From contig JACKLJ010000004.1 of the NCBI GenBank assembly GCA_024235955.1, positions 186,001-250,000 of the forward strand: a stretch of 64,000 bases of DNA, in the 5' to 3' direction. The stretch is from Burkholderiaceae bacterium (GTDB lineage Bacteria; Pseudomonadota; Gammaproteobacteria; Burkholderiales; Burkholderiaceae_C). The position numbers and the translations under genes are program-made. Shown piece by piece: positions 1 to 11,600 of the stretch (positions within the stretch are counted from its first letter, which is position 1; every line of letters starts with the position of its first letter). The notes below the pieces were generated by a model. It did not search any database, had not been told where the DNA came from, and saw only the letters and a list, made by a program, of their open reading frames with translations.

Positions 1-20
1 CTTGGGGCGGCCCGGCGATG

Positions 21-52
21 AAAAAAGCCGCCCCGGAAGGGAGCGGCTTTTC
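21..52 (-). terminator. Rho-independent terminator of groESL
   Basis: Read on the minus strand there is a GC-rich stem (AAAAGCCGC pairing with GCGGCTTTT) with a short loop and a run of T residues, starting 45 bases after the groEL stop codon. It fits an intrinsic terminator for the groES-groEL transcript. Confidence 0.85.
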
Positions 53-96
53 AGGCAAAGGGGCGGGCCAGAGCCCGCCCGGCGGCCGGCGGCGGC

Positions 97-1743
<1,647 letters not shown>

Positions 1744-1764
1744 TTGGATTGGCTCCTGAAAATA

Positions 1765-1819
1765 TGAATGAAATCAGGCTCTAGCCCAGTATTGACGGGC
1801 GCAGCCAGCTATTAATTTG
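1765..1819 (-). repeat. Dispersed REP-like repeat, copy 1 (groES-groEL spacer)
   Basis: Minus-strand copy of the short repeat whose core reads TAGCTGCCTGCGCCCGTC, a short variable loop, then GGGCTGGAGGCC and an AT-rich tail. Here the core reads TAGCTGGCTGCGCCCGTC and the right half GGGCTAGAGCC. It occupies most of the groES-groEL spacer. Confidence 0.8.
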
Positions 1820-1840
1820 ATAGTTGTCGGGAGGCGGGAA

Positions 1841-2131
1841 TTACTTCTCGACCACGGCGAAGAGGTCGTCTTCCTTCATCACCAGCAGCTCGTCGCCGTC
1901 GACCTTGACGGTCTGGCCGCTGTACTTGCCGAACAGCACGCGGTCGCCAACCTTCACGTTCATGGCGGACAGCTCGCCCTTGTCGTTCTTCTTGCCCGGG
2001 CCCACGGCCAGCACTTCACCCTGGTCGGGCTTCTCGGCGGCGTTGTCGGGAATCACGATGCCCGAAGCGGTCTTGGTTTCGTTTTCCAGGCGCTTGACGA
2101 TCACGCGATCGGCGAGGGGGCGCAGCTTCAT
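1841..2131 (-). CDS. groES: Co-chaperonin GroES (10 kDa, Hsp10)
   Basis: The 96-residue protein starting MKLRPLADRVIV is the heptameric lid of the GroEL chamber. The mobile loop (around ETKTASGIVIP) and the GKYSGQ segment are intact and the length is normal. I chose the ATG at 2131 because GGAGTAAGC lies directly before it and because GroES proteins begin at this point; an in-frame ATG 18 bases upstream has no such site. It is the first gene of the groESL operon, behind a promoter overlapped by CIRCE. Confidence 0.98.
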   Translation of the reverse strand: MKLRPLADRVIVKRLENETKTASGIVIPDNAAEKPDQGEVLAVGPGKKNDKGELSAMNVKVGDRVLFGKYSGQTVKVDGDELLVMKEDDLFAVVEK

Positions 2132-2230
2132 GCTTACTCCTAAGTACAAGATGTGAAAGGGATCTTTTGGCCAGCCCGCCCAGCTCGCGCGAGCGGCGGA
2201 CCGGCTGGAAAGCGAAGGAGACGAGGCCTA

Positions 2231-2257
2231 TTAGCACTCATCTCCAACGAGTGCTAA
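2231..2257 (-). promoter_or_regulatory. CIRCE operator (HrcA binding site)
   Basis: Perfect inverted repeat TTAGCACTC-N9-GAGTGCTAA, the consensus CIRCE element bound by the heat-shock repressor HrcA. It lies about 100 bases before groES and abuts the promoter -10 box, so HrcA binding should block transcription. hrcA itself is not in this window. Confidence 0.97.
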
Positions 2258-2284
2258 TCATAAGGCCAAATCGCGGCGTTTCAA
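2257..2284 (-). promoter_or_regulatory. groESL promoter
   Basis: On the minus strand, TTGAAA (2279-2284) and TATGAT (2257-2262) are separated by 16 bases, a good sigma-70 promoter. The -35 sits in CTTGAAA, which also matches the sigma-32 -35 consensus. The last base of the -10 is shared with the first base of CIRCE. Confidence 0.8.
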
Positions 2285-2862
2285 GGGGGAGGGCACGGCG
2301 CTGCCAGACAGGGCTGCCTCAGAGGCGGCGCACGCCCGGCGGTGGGACGGCAGTGGGACGCCCGTGCGGCCCGTGTTCAGGCCGCCGAACTTTGGCAGGC
2401 GCGGGTCAGTCGCGCGGCGGACAGCCCGGGCGCCCGCTGCGGCGGCCGGCGGCGCCCTGCCGCGCCGCCATCGCCAGGGCCAGCAGCGGCGTCGATGGCA
2501 CCAGTCTAAGGGGTCCGGCTAGGGGCTCCAGCCCGCAAGCGCGAGGGCAAGCGGCCCGGGCGGCGGTGAAAGGGCTGTTGGGCTGCGGGCATGGGTGAAT
2601 ACGGCGCGAGGCAGACCGGAGCCTTTCATCAAATGACCGCTCAGGCTTTGTGAGAAAGTTCAAAATTGATAGCTGCCTGCGACCGTCACCAAAGGGCTGG
2701 AGGCCATTTTCTTCATGAAAACCTTGTGCTGCCCTGTCATGGTCTGAGGCTGCGGTGTGGCGCTGCATCTGCCAGCGTCGGTGGCTGCGGCGGTCCGAAC
2801 GCACCGGGTGTGCAATCGAGCGGCGCCTGCCCAAGTCGGCGCTGGCCGGTTAACCTACGCCC
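2285..2862. other. groES-narX intergenic region
   Basis: About 580 bases between divergent groES and narX. Apart from the dispersed repeat at 2661-2720 I see no convincing gene. Small reading frames here have GC-rich, Arg/Pro-rich translations typical of chance frames. The narX promoter should lie here, but I could not pick one or find a full FNR box. Confidence 0.6.
2661..2720 (+). repeat. Dispersed REP-like repeat, copy 2
   Basis: Close match to the family consensus: TTGATAGCTGCCTGCGACC, loop, GGGCTGGAGGCC, then a T-rich stretch ending TTCATGAAAA. It lies in the groES-narX spacer. Confidence 0.85.
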
Positions 2863-4788
2863 ATGAACCGCCGAGTCTCCCTTTCCGCCAAGCTGGTGCG
2901 CATCGGGGTGGCGTTGCTGGTGCTGGCGCTGGCCTCGATCGGGGTGACGCTGTGGGTGACCTGGCAGCTCGAGGGCGGCGCCGCCGCGGTCAACGAGGCC
3001 GGCCGCATGCGCATGCAGACCTGGCGGCTGACCAGCGCCGTGCAGGCCCGGCTGCCGCCCGCCGAGGTGCAGGATTTGGTGCAGCGCTTCGACGGCAGCC
3101 TGCGCCTGCTGCGCGAGGGCGATCCGTCGCGCCCGCTGTTCGTGCCCTGGGACACGGACGTGCGGCGCGAGTTCGGCAACGTGGAGCGCCTGTGGCAGGG
3201 CCAGCGCGCCCTGTGGTTGGCGTCGCAGCCGGCCGACGACGCCGTGCTGCTGCATTCGGCCGAGGCGTTCGTGCAGGCCATCGACAGCCTGGTGTCGACC
3301 ATCGAGCATCAGCTTTCGGGCTTTACGGCACTGCTCAACTTGTTCCAGTTCGTGATGATGGCGCTGGCCGTGGCCGCTGCGGTGGTCATGCTCTACACGG
3401 GCTACCTGTACGTGATCAACCCGCTGGCGCGCCTGCGGGGCGGGCTGGAGCAGGTGGAGGGCGGGCAGTTCGGCACCCGCATCGAGGTCGACACGCAGGA
3501 CGAATTCGGCGAGGTGGCCCAGGGCTTCAACCGCATGGCCACCACGCTGCAGTCGCTCTACCAGGGGTTGGAAGCCAAGGTGGCCGAGAAGACGCAGCAC
3601 ATCGAGGCGCAGCGCACGCGGCTGGAGGCGCTCTACGAAGTCAGCGCCTTCCTGGCCCAGGCCAACACCATCGAAGAGCTTTCACGCGGCTTTGCCCAGC
3701 GGGTGCGCGCGGTGATGCACGCCGACGCGGTGGCGGTGCGCTGGTCCGACGAGGCCAACCAGCGCTACCTGATGCTGGCGTCCGACTGCTTCCCGCAGGA
3801 GATGCAGGACGACGAGCGCAGCCTGATGGCCGGCGCCTGCGCCTGCGGCAGCCTGGCGGCCAACGCCTCCACCCGCGTGATTCCGATCCACCAGCACGAG
3901 CAGGCGCCGCTGCGCCGCTGCGCACGGGCCGGCTACGAGCATCTGATCACCGTGCCGGTGCGCCTGCAGCAGCGCGTGATCGGCGAGGTCGACCTGTTCT
4001 ACCGGGGCGACGTGCAGATCTCGCCGGAAGAGACCGAACTGCTCGACGCGCTGGCCAGCCACCTGGCCAGTGCGCTGGAAGGCCTGCGCGCCGAGGCGCT
4101 GGAACGCGAGGCCGCCGTGGGGCAGGAGCGTTCGCTGCTGGCGCGCGAGCTGCACGACTCCATCGCGCAGTCGCTGGCTTTCCTGAAGATCCAGCTGCAG
4201 CTGCTGCGCACCGCCATCGAGCGCGGGCAGCCGGAGAAGATTCGCGAAGCGCTGGACGAACTGGACGAGGGGCTCAAGGGCAGCATCGGCGACGTGCGCG
4301 AGCTGCTGGTGCACTTCCGCACCCGCACCAACACCGGCGACATCGAGACCGCCCTGCAGGAAACGCTGCAGAAGTTCCAGCACCAGAGCGGCGTGCCGGT
4401 GCGTCTGCAGATGCAGGGCGAAGGCCTGCCGTTGCCGGCCGACGTGCAGGTGCAGGTGCTGCACGTGGTGCAGGAGGCGCTGTCGAACGTGCGCAAGCAC
4501 GCCCAGGCCACCCACGTTAGCCTGGACGTGACCCAGGGTGAGCGCTGGACCTTCGTGGTGCGCGACAACGGCGTGGGCTTCAACCCGGGTCTCGCCATGG
4601 ACGAGACCCATGTCGGCTCCAAGATCATGCGCGAGCGTGCCGAGCGCATCGGCGCCACGGTGGAGGTGCGCTCCGAGCCCGGCCACGGCACGGCCGTGAC
4701 ACTGTCGCTGCCGCCCTATCCGGTGACAACCAGCGGTGTGGGTACCATGGGCATCGAAACGCCCGAGCATCCGACCGCGCTGCCATGA
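2863..4788 (+). CDS. narX: Nitrate/nitrite sensor histidine kinase NarX
   Basis: The 641-residue inner-membrane kinase senses nitrate/nitrite and phosphorylates NarL. Order of parts: TM1 (about 11-32); a periplasmic four-helix sensor with the NarX/PilJ-type P-box NEAGRMRMQTWRL (about 44-56), where ligand binds; TM2 (about 160-180); HAMP; a GAF-like region (about 250-400); a HisKA_3 dimerisation domain with ARELHDSIAQSLAFLK, phospho-acceptor His431; and an HATPase domain with the VRDNGVGF box. Its stop overlaps the narL start (ATGA), so the two are translationally coupled. Placement directly before narL, narK and narGHJI supports NarX over a general kinase. Confidence 0.95.
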   Translation: MNRRVSLSAKLVRIGVALLVLALASIGVTLWVTWQLEGGAAAVNEAGRMRMQTWRLTSAVQARLPPAEVQDLVQRFDGSLRLLREGDPSRPLFVPWDTDVRREFGNVERLWQGQRALWLASQPADDAVLLHSAEAFVQAIDSLVSTIEHQLSGFTALLNLFQFVMMALAVAAAVVMLYTGYLYVINPLARLRGGLEQVEGGQFGTRIEVDTQDEFGEVAQGFNRMATTLQSLYQGLEAKVAEKTQHIEAQRTRLEALYEVSAFLAQANTIEELSRGFAQRVRAVMHADAVAVRWSDEANQRYLMLASDCFPQEMQDDERSLMAGACACGSLAANASTRVIPIHQHEQAPLRRCARAGYEHLITVPVRLQQRVIGEVDLFYRGDVQISPEETELLDALASHLASALEGLRAEALEREAAVGQERSLLARELHDSIAQSLAFLKIQLQLLRTAIERGQPEKIREALDELDEGLKGSIGDVRELLVHFRTRTNTGDIETALQETLQKFQHQSGVPVRLQMQGEGLPLPADVQVQVLHVVQEALSNVRKHAQATHVSLDVTQGERWTFVVRDNGVGFNPGLAMDETHVGSKIMRERAERIGATVEVRSEPGHGTAVTLSLPPYPVTTSGVGTMGIETPEHPTALP

Positions 4789-5507
4789 CCGAATCCGCTA
4801 CCCCGCCGGGCCATGTCCGGCTCATGCTGGTCGACGACCACAACCTGTTCCGGCGCGGCCTCAAGGCCCTGCTGGCGCAGGACGAGCGCGTGCAGGTGCT
4901 GTGCGAGGCGGGCGACATGGGCGAGGCGCTGCGCTGCCTGCAGCGCGAGTCGCCCGACGTGATCCTGCTGGACAACCACCTGCCGGGGGTGCGCGGGGTC
5001 GACGGCATCGGCGCCCTGAAGGAGGCTGCGCCGCGCGTGCGCGTGCTCATGCTGACCGTCAGCGAGGACGAGAAGGACCTGGCCGCGGCCCTGGAGGCCG
5101 GCGCCGACGGCTACCTGCTCAAGACGGTGGAGTCCGACCAGCTCATCGAAACCATCTTCAAGGTGCTCGACGGCGAATCGGTGGTGAGCCCCGAGATGCT
5201 GACCAAGCTGGTGGCCGTGTTCCGGGCACGGCCTCCGGCCGTCGCGCCAGTGGCGGCGACCGGTGGGGATGCCTCCGCGGTGCCGGCTGCCGCCGACGGG
5301 GACGAAGACCTGCTGGCCGACCTGTCGCCGCGCGAGCGCGAGATCCTGCTGCTGATCGCAAGAGGCGACAGCAACAAGCTGATCGCCCGCGAACTGGACA
5401 TCGCCGAGACCACGGTCAAGATCCACGTGCAGCACATCCTGCGCAAACTGGGGCTGAGTTCGCGCGTGCAGGCGGCCGTGTACGCCAGCAGCCGCGGCCT
5501 GGTTTGA
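4785..5507 (+). CDS. narL: Nitrate response regulator NarL
   Basis: A 240-residue two-domain regulator. The receiver domain has the acidic pair D17/D18 and phospho-acceptor D63 in LLDNHLPG. A proline/alanine-rich linker (about 150-170) leads to a LuxR/FixJ-type helix-turn-helix (LSPREREILLLIARG...TVKIHVQHILRKLGL). Phosphorylated NarL controls nitrate respiration genes. It overlaps narX by four bases, and its stop codon lies inside an FNR-type box serving the next promoter. Confidence 0.95.
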   Translation: MTESATPPGHVRLMLVDDHNLFRRGLKALLAQDERVQVLCEAGDMGEALRCLQRESPDVILLDNHLPGVRGVDGIGALKEAAPRVRVLMLTVSEDEKDLAAALEAGADGYLLKTVESDQLIETIFKVLDGESVVSPEMLTKLVAVFRARPPAVAPVAATGGDASAVPAAADGDEDLLADLSPREREILLLIARGDSNKLIARELDIAETTVKIHVQHILRKLGLSSRVQAAVYASSRGLV

Positions 5508-5517
5508 TCCAGGTCAA
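5504..5517 (+). promoter_or_regulatory. FNR/ANR-type box upstream of narK1
   Basis: TTGAT-CCAG-GTCAA matches the FNR/CRP-family consensus TTGAT-N4-ATCAA at nine of ten positions. It overlaps the narL stop codon and lies about 150 bases before narK1, so the narK1K2GHJI genes probably have their own oxygen-responsive promoter. I did not identify an unambiguous -10. Confidence 0.75.
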
Positions 5518-5668
5518 ACCGGCCCCCGATTCCAACCTGACTAGTTCTTTCGGACGATGCCGCAGCGGGCGGCCATCGTTCTTCTGATTCGCCCGGGTTC
5601 ACCCACCGGCGGATGTTCAGCCTGCGCCAAAGCGCGGACAGTCATGCCATCACTTTCTGGAGAAGGCA

Positions 5669-6937
5669 ATGGCCACTGAACTGAGCAACCAAAGAAAGGC
5701 CTGGTCGGTGCTGATCGTCAGCACGCTGGCTTTCACGGTCTGCTTCATGGTGTGGATGATGTTTGCCGTCATCGGCATCCCGCTGAGGAAGACCCTGGGC
5801 CTGAACGCGACCGAGTTCGGGCTGCTGACCGCGATGCCCGTGCTGTCGGGCTCGCTGGTGCGGGTGCCGCTGGGCATCTGGACCGACAAGTACGGCGGCC
5901 GCATCGTGATGGCGGTGCTGCTGGCCATCACCGTGCCGGCCATCTGGCTGATGGCCTACGCCACCGAGTTCTGGCAGTTCCTGACCATCGGCCTGGTGCT
6001 GGGCCTGGCCGGCGGCTCGTTCTCGGTCGGTACCCCCTATGTGGCGCGCTGGTTTCCCAAGAACCGCCAGGGCATGGCCATGGGCGTGTTCGGCGCCGGC
6101 AACTCGGGCGCAGCCTTCAACAAGTTCGTCGCCCCGGTGCTGCTGGTGGCCTTCGGCTGGACCATGGTGCCCAAGGTCTACGCGGCCATCATGCTGGGCA
6201 CGCTGATCATCTTCTGGCTCGGCAGCGCAAGCAACCCGGACCACCTGGTGCCCTCGCACACCCGCTTCATGGACCAGCTCAAGGCCCTGAAGGATCCGCG
6301 CGTGCTCAAGTACTGCCAGTACTACAGCATCGTGTTCGGCGGCTATGTGGCGCTGTCGCTGTGGATGGTGCAGTACTACGTCGGCGAGTACGGGCTGGAC
6401 ATCCGCGTGGCCGCGCTGCTGGCGGCCTGCTTCTCGCTGCCCGGCGGCGTGCTGCGCGCCATCGGCGGCGTGCTGTCCGACAAGTACGGTGCGCACAAGG
6501 TGACGTGGTGGGTGATGTGGGTGAGCTGGATCTGCCTGTTCATCCTGTCCTATCCGCAGACCGACTTCACCGTCAACACCGTCAACGGCCCGACCACCTT
6601 CCACATCGGCCTGAATGTCTACGTCTTCACCGCCCTGATGTTCGCGCTGGGCATGGCCTTCGCCTTCGGCAAGGCCAGCGTCTTCAAGTACATCAGCGAC
6701 GACTACCCCAAGAACATCGGAACCATCAGCGGCATCGTCGGCCTGGCCGGCGGCATGGGTGGTTTCGTCCTGCCGATCCTGTTCGGCGCCCTGATGGACC
6801 TCACCGGCATCCGTTCCAGCGCCTTCATGCTGATGTACGGGGTCGTCTGGGTTTCGCTGATCTGGATGTACTGGACCGAGGTGCGTCGCACCGACGTCGT
6901 GCGCGGTTCGGCTGCCCAACTGGCCGTGGAAGGTTGA
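5669..6937 (+). CDS. narK1: Nitrate/nitrite MFS transporter, NarK1 type
   Basis: A 422-residue inner-membrane protein of the major facilitator superfamily with about 12 hydrophobic segments. The NarK/NNP signature is visible in GLALxGG-like segments (GLVLGLAGGSFSVG, about 112-125) and again near residue 365 (GIVGLAGGMGGF). The first MFS loop carries GIWTDKYGGR. In denitrifiers NarK1-type proteins are generally linked to nitrate/proton symport. GGAGAAGG lies just before the ATG. Three bases separate it from narK2. Some bacteria fuse the two proteins into one chain; here they are separate. Confidence 0.93.
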   Translation: MATELSNQRKAWSVLIVSTLAFTVCFMVWMMFAVIGIPLRKTLGLNATEFGLLTAMPVLSGSLVRVPLGIWTDKYGGRIVMAVLLAITVPAIWLMAYATEFWQFLTIGLVLGLAGGSFSVGTPYVARWFPKNRQGMAMGVFGAGNSGAAFNKFVAPVLLVAFGWTMVPKVYAAIMLGTLIIFWLGSASNPDHLVPSHTRFMDQLKALKDPRVLKYCQYYSIVFGGYVALSLWMVQYYVGEYGLDIRVAALLAACFSLPGGVLRAIGGVLSDKYGAHKVTWWVMWVSWICLFILSYPQTDFTVNTVNGPTTFHIGLNVYVFTALMFALGMAFAFGKASVFKYISDDYPKNIGTISGIVGLAGGMGGFVLPILFGALMDLTGIRSSAFMLMYGVVWVSLIWMYWTEVRRTDVVRGSAAQLAVEG

Positions 6938-6940
6938 ACC

Positions 6941-8596
6941 ATGACCACCGGAGTCAACACCTTGAACACCACCCCGGTCTCGGCCCGCGGAGCCGACATT
7001 GCCGACTGGCGCCCTGAGGACGAGCAGTTCTGGAGCAGCACCGGCAGCCGCATTGCCTACCGCAACCTCTGGATCTCGGTGCCGGCGCTGCTGTGCGGCT
7101 TCGCGGTATGGGGCATGTGGGGCATCATCACCGTGCAGATGCTCAACCTGGGCTTTCCCTTCAGCCAGGCCGAGCTCTTCACGCTGACCGCCATCGCGGG
7201 CATCGCCGGTGCCACCATGCGCATCCCGGCCTCGTTCCTCATCCGCCTGGCCGGCGGCCGCAACACCATCTTCCTGACCACCGCCATGCTGCTGGCGCCA
7301 GCCATCGGCACCGGCATCGTGCTGCAGCACAAGGACTGGCCGCTGTGGGCCTTTCAGCTGATGGCGTTGTGGTCGGGCGTGGGCGGCGGCAACTTCGCCA
7401 GCTCGATGTCCAACATCAGCACGTTCTTCCCCAAGCGCCTGCAAGGCACGGCGCTGGGCCTGAATGCCGGTCTGGGCAACTTCGGCGTGACCACCATGCA
7501 GATCGTGATTCCGCTGGTGATGACGCTGCCGCTGCTCGGCGCCTTCGGCGGTGAGCCGATGACGCTGGTCAAGAGCAGCGGCTGGATCTTCGGCAAGATC
7601 GCCGCCGGCACGCCGACCTGGATCCAGAACGCCGGTTTTGCCTGGGTGTTCTCGCTGGTGCCTCTGGGGGCGCTCTGCTGGTTTGGCATGAACAACCTGA
7701 AGGTGGTCTCGCCGAACACGGGCAATCCGATCGTCGCCTTCGCCAAGATCACCTACCTGTACACGCTGGCCTTCGTGCCGACGGTGTTCATGCTCTGGCT
7801 GTACCTGCCCAAACCCACGGGCCTGGGCCTGCTGAGCATGTGGGTCGCGATCCCGCTCGACATCGTGATGGCGGTGACCATGATGCGTCTGGCGGCCTTC
7901 GGCGAGATGAAGGAGGGCGTGAAGAAGCAGTTCGCGATCTTCGGGAACAAGCACACCTGGTCGCTGACCGCGCTGTACATCGTGACCTTCGGCTCCTTCA
8001 TCGGCTTCTCGATGGCGCTGCCCCTGGCCATCACGGTCATCTTCGGCTTCCAGCACGTTCCGGATGCGGCCGGGGTCCTGCAGCACACGCTGAAGAACCC
8101 CAACGCGCCGTCGGCCCTGACCTACGCCTGGATCGGTCCCTTCGTCGGCGCCGCGACCCGCCCCCTGGGTGGCTGGATCTCCGACAAGGTGGGTGGTTCG
8201 ATCGTGACCCAGGTGATCACCGCGGTGATGGCCGCCGCCGCGGCCGCCGTGGGCTACGTGATGATGCTGGCCTACGGTTCCGCGACGCCGGAGCAGTACT
8301 TCCCGATGTTCCTGGGCCTGTTCATGGTGCTGTTCTTCGCCAGCGGCATCGGCAACGGTTCTACCTTCCGGACCATCGGCGTCATCTTTGACCGCCAGCA
8401 GGCCGGTCCTGTGCTGGGCTGGACCTCGGCCGTGGCGGCCTACGGCGCCTTCATCGCGCCGGTGCTGATCGGCCAGCACATCAAGGCCGGCACCCCGCAG
8501 CTCGCCTTCTACGGCTTCGCCGTCTTCTACGCCCTGTGCCTGGTGCTGAACTGGTGGTTCTACCTGCGCAAGGGTGCCGAGATCAAGAACCCCTGA
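6941..8596 (+). CDS. narK2: Nitrate/nitrite antiporter, NarK2 type
   Basis: A 551-residue NNP-family MFS transporter, longer than NarK1 because of an N-terminal cytoplasmic extension and longer loops. It has about 12-14 membrane segments. NarK motifs appear as SGVGGGNFASSMSNIS (about 145-160) and near residue 465 (FFASGIGNGSTF). NarK2-type proteins are associated with nitrate/nitrite exchange, which feeds the cytoplasmic site of NarG and exports nitrite. It sits between narK1 (3-base gap) and narG (37-base gap), evidently in one transcript. Confidence 0.93.
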   Translation: MTTGVNTLNTTPVSARGADIADWRPEDEQFWSSTGSRIAYRNLWISVPALLCGFAVWGMWGIITVQMLNLGFPFSQAELFTLTAIAGIAGATMRIPASFLIRLAGGRNTIFLTTAMLLAPAIGTGIVLQHKDWPLWAFQLMALWSGVGGGNFASSMSNISTFFPKRLQGTALGLNAGLGNFGVTTMQIVIPLVMTLPLLGAFGGEPMTLVKSSGWIFGKIAAGTPTWIQNAGFAWVFSLVPLGALCWFGMNNLKVVSPNTGNPIVAFAKITYLYTLAFVPTVFMLWLYLPKPTGLGLLSMWVAIPLDIVMAVTMMRLAAFGEMKEGVKKQFAIFGNKHTWSLTALYIVTFGSFIGFSMALPLAITVIFGFQHVPDAAGVLQHTLKNPNAPSALTYAWIGPFVGAATRPLGGWISDKVGGSIVTQVITAVMAAAAAAVGYVMMLAYGSATPEQYFPMFLGLFMVLFFASGIGNGSTFRTIGVIFDRQQAGPVLGWTSAVAAYGAFIAPVLIGQHIKAGTPQLAFYGFAVFYALCLVLNWWFYLRKGAEIKNP

Positions 8597-8633
8597 GCGC
8601 CCCCAAGACACGCTTTTTTCGGAGACCCCCACG

Positions 8634-11600
8634 ATGAGTCACTTCCTCGACCGCCTGAGCCATTTCACGGCTCCCACTGAAAGCTTCTCCGGTTCGCACG
8701 GCATCACGACCGGCGAGGACCGCACCTGGGAAGACGCCTACCGCGACCGCTGGGCGCACGACAAGATCGTGCGCTCCACCCACGGCGTGAACTGCACGGG
8801 CTCCTGCTCGTGGAAGATTTACGTCAAGGGCGGCATCGTCACCTGGGAAACCCAGCAGACCGACTACCCGCGCACCCGCGCCGATCTGCCCAACCACGAG
8901 CCGCGCGGCTGCGCCCGCGGCGCCTCCTACAGCTGGTACCTCTACAGCGCCAACCGGGTGAAGTACCCGATGGTGCGCGGCAAGCTGCTCAAGCACTGGC
9001 GCGCCGCGCTGGCGGTGGCCAAGAGTCCGGTCGACGCCTGGGCCAGCATCGTCGAGAACGCCGACGCGCGCCGTGAATGGCAGCAGCAGCGCGGCCTCGG
9101 CGGCATGGTGCGCAGCAGCTGGGACGAGGTCAACCAGATCATCGCCAGCGCCAACGTCTACACCGCCAAGAAATACGGCCCCGACCGCGTGATCGGCTTC
9201 TCGCCGATCCCGGCCATGTCCATGGTCAGCTACGCGGCCGGCTCGCGCTACCTGTCGCTGATCGGTGGTGTGTGCATGAGCTTCTACGACTGGTACTGCG
9301 ACCTGCCGCCGGCCAGCCCGCAGGTCTGGGGCGAGCAGACCGACGTGCCCGAATCGGCCGATTGGTACAACTCCACCTACATCATCGCCTGGGGTTCCAA
9401 CGTGCCCCAGACCCGCACGCCCGACGCCCACTTCTTCACCGAGGTGCGCTACAAGGGCGCCAAGACGGTCGCGATCACGCCCGACTACGCCGAGATCAGC
9501 AAGCTGTGCGACCTGTGGATGCACCCCAAGCAGGGCACCGACGCGGCGATCGCCATGGCCATGGGCCATGTGATCCTGAAAGAGTTCTATTTCGACAAGC
9601 GCTCGGCGTACTTCGACGACTATGTGCGTCGCTACACCGACATGCCGAACCTGGTGCAACTCGAAGAGCGCACCCTGCCCGACGGCCGCACCGTGGTCGT
9701 GCCCGGCCGCTATCTGCGCGCCAGCGACTTCAACGGCAAGCTCGGCCAGCAGAACAACCCCGAGTGGAAGACCGTCGCGGTCGACCAGACCGACAAGATC
9801 GTGCTGCCCAACGGCTCCATCGGCTTCCGCTGGGGCGCCGGCGAGCGTGACGACCTCGGCAAGTGGAACCTCGAAGACAAGGAAGCCCGCGGCGACGACC
9901 AGGTCAAGCTCAAGCTCAGCCTGATGGAGGGCGAAGGCAGCGAGTACGAAGTGGGTGAGGTGGCCTTCCCGTATTTCGGCGGCCACGACACGCCCAACTT
10001 CCAGTCCAACAAGCAGGCCGACGCCGCCGATGGCGTGATCATGCGCAAGGTGCCGGTGCGCCGCATCAAGCTGGGCAAGGCCGGCGAAGAGCGCTACGCC
10101 CTGGTCGCCACGGTGTTCGACCTGACGGTGGCCAACTACGGCGTGCCGCGTGGCCTGCCGGGCGAGAACGCCGCCACCAGTTACGACCAGGACCTGCCGT
10201 ACACGCCGGCCTGGCAGGAGAAGATCACCGGCGTCAAGCGCGACCAGGTGATCGCGGTGGCGCGCCAGTTCGCCGACAACGCCGACAAGACCAAGGGCAA
10301 GTCCATGGTCATCATCGGCGCGGCCATGAACCACTGGTACCACAGCGACATGAACTACCGCGGCATCATCAACATGCTGATGATGTGCGGCTGCATCGGT
10401 CAGAGCGGTGGCGGCTGGGCGCACTACGTGGGCCAGGAAAAGCTGCGCCCGCAGACCGGCTGGACCGCGCTGGCCTTCGCGCTGGACTGGGTGCGCCCGC
10501 CGCGCCAGATGAACAGCACCAGCTTCTTCTATGCCCACACCGACCAGTGGCGCTACGAAAAACTGGGCGTGGAAGAAATCCTCTCGCCGCTGGCCGACAA
10601 ATCGAAGTTCGGCGGCAGCCTGATCGACTACAACGTGCGCGCCGAGCGCATGGGCTGGCTGCCCAGCGCGCCGCAGCTGCAGACCAACCCGCTGCAACTG
10701 GTCAAGGACGCGCAGGCCGCCGGCATGGACGCCAAGGACTACGCGGTGCAGTCGCTCAAGGACGGTTCGCTGCGCATGAGTTGCGAAGACCCCGACCACC
10801 CCAACAACTGGCCGCGCAACCTGTTCGTGTGGCGTTCCAACCTGCTGGGTTCCTCGGGCAAGGGCCACGAGTACTTCCTCAAGCACCTGCTGGGCACCAC
10901 CCACGGCGTGCAGGGCAAGGACCTGGGCCCCGACGAAGCCAAGCCGCAGGAAGTGCAGTGGCACGCCAAGGCGCCCGAAGGCAAGCTGGACCTGCTGGTC
11001 ACGCTGGACTTCCGCATGAGCACGACCTGTCTGTATTCCGACATCGTGCTGCCCACGGCCACCTGGTACGAGAAGAACGACCTCAACACCAGCGACATGC
11101 ACCCGTTCATCCACCCCCTGTCCACAGCGGTGGACCCGGCCTGGCAGAGCAAGAGCGACTGGGAGATCTACAAGGGCTTTGCCAAGGCCTACAGCGAGGT
11201 CTGCGTGGGCCACCTGGGCGTCGAGAAGGAAGTGGTGCTCACGCCGTTGATGCACGACTCGCCGGCCGAACTGGCCCAGCCCTTCGGCGTGGCCGAGTGG
11301 AAGAAAGGCGAATGCGAGCTGATTCCCGGCAAGACCGCGCCGCAGATCGCGGTGATTGAGCGCGACTTCCCCAACACCTATGCGCGCTTCACCTCGCTCG
11401 GCCCCTTGATGGACAAGGTCGGCAACGGCGGCAAGGGCATTGCGTGGAACACGCAGACCGAAGTCGGTCAGCTCAAGGAGCTCAACGGCCAGGTCAAGAC
11501 CGAAGGCGTGACCAAGGGCTTCGCCAAGATCGAGAGCGACATCGACGCCTGCGAGGTCATCCTGCAACTGGCGCCCGAGACCAACGGACATGTGGCCGTC

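Noticed and set aside
2406..2834. A possible small minus-strand gene between groES and narX
   Set aside because: The translation is Arg/Pro/Ala-rich, runs through the dispersed repeat, and has no ribosome-binding site or known motif.
5642..8632. A 996-codon open frame on the minus strand opposite narK1-narK2
   Set aside because: Its translation is rich in His, Gln, Arg and Gly with no domain logic, as expected opposite high-GC codons; both plus-strand genes are clear transporters.
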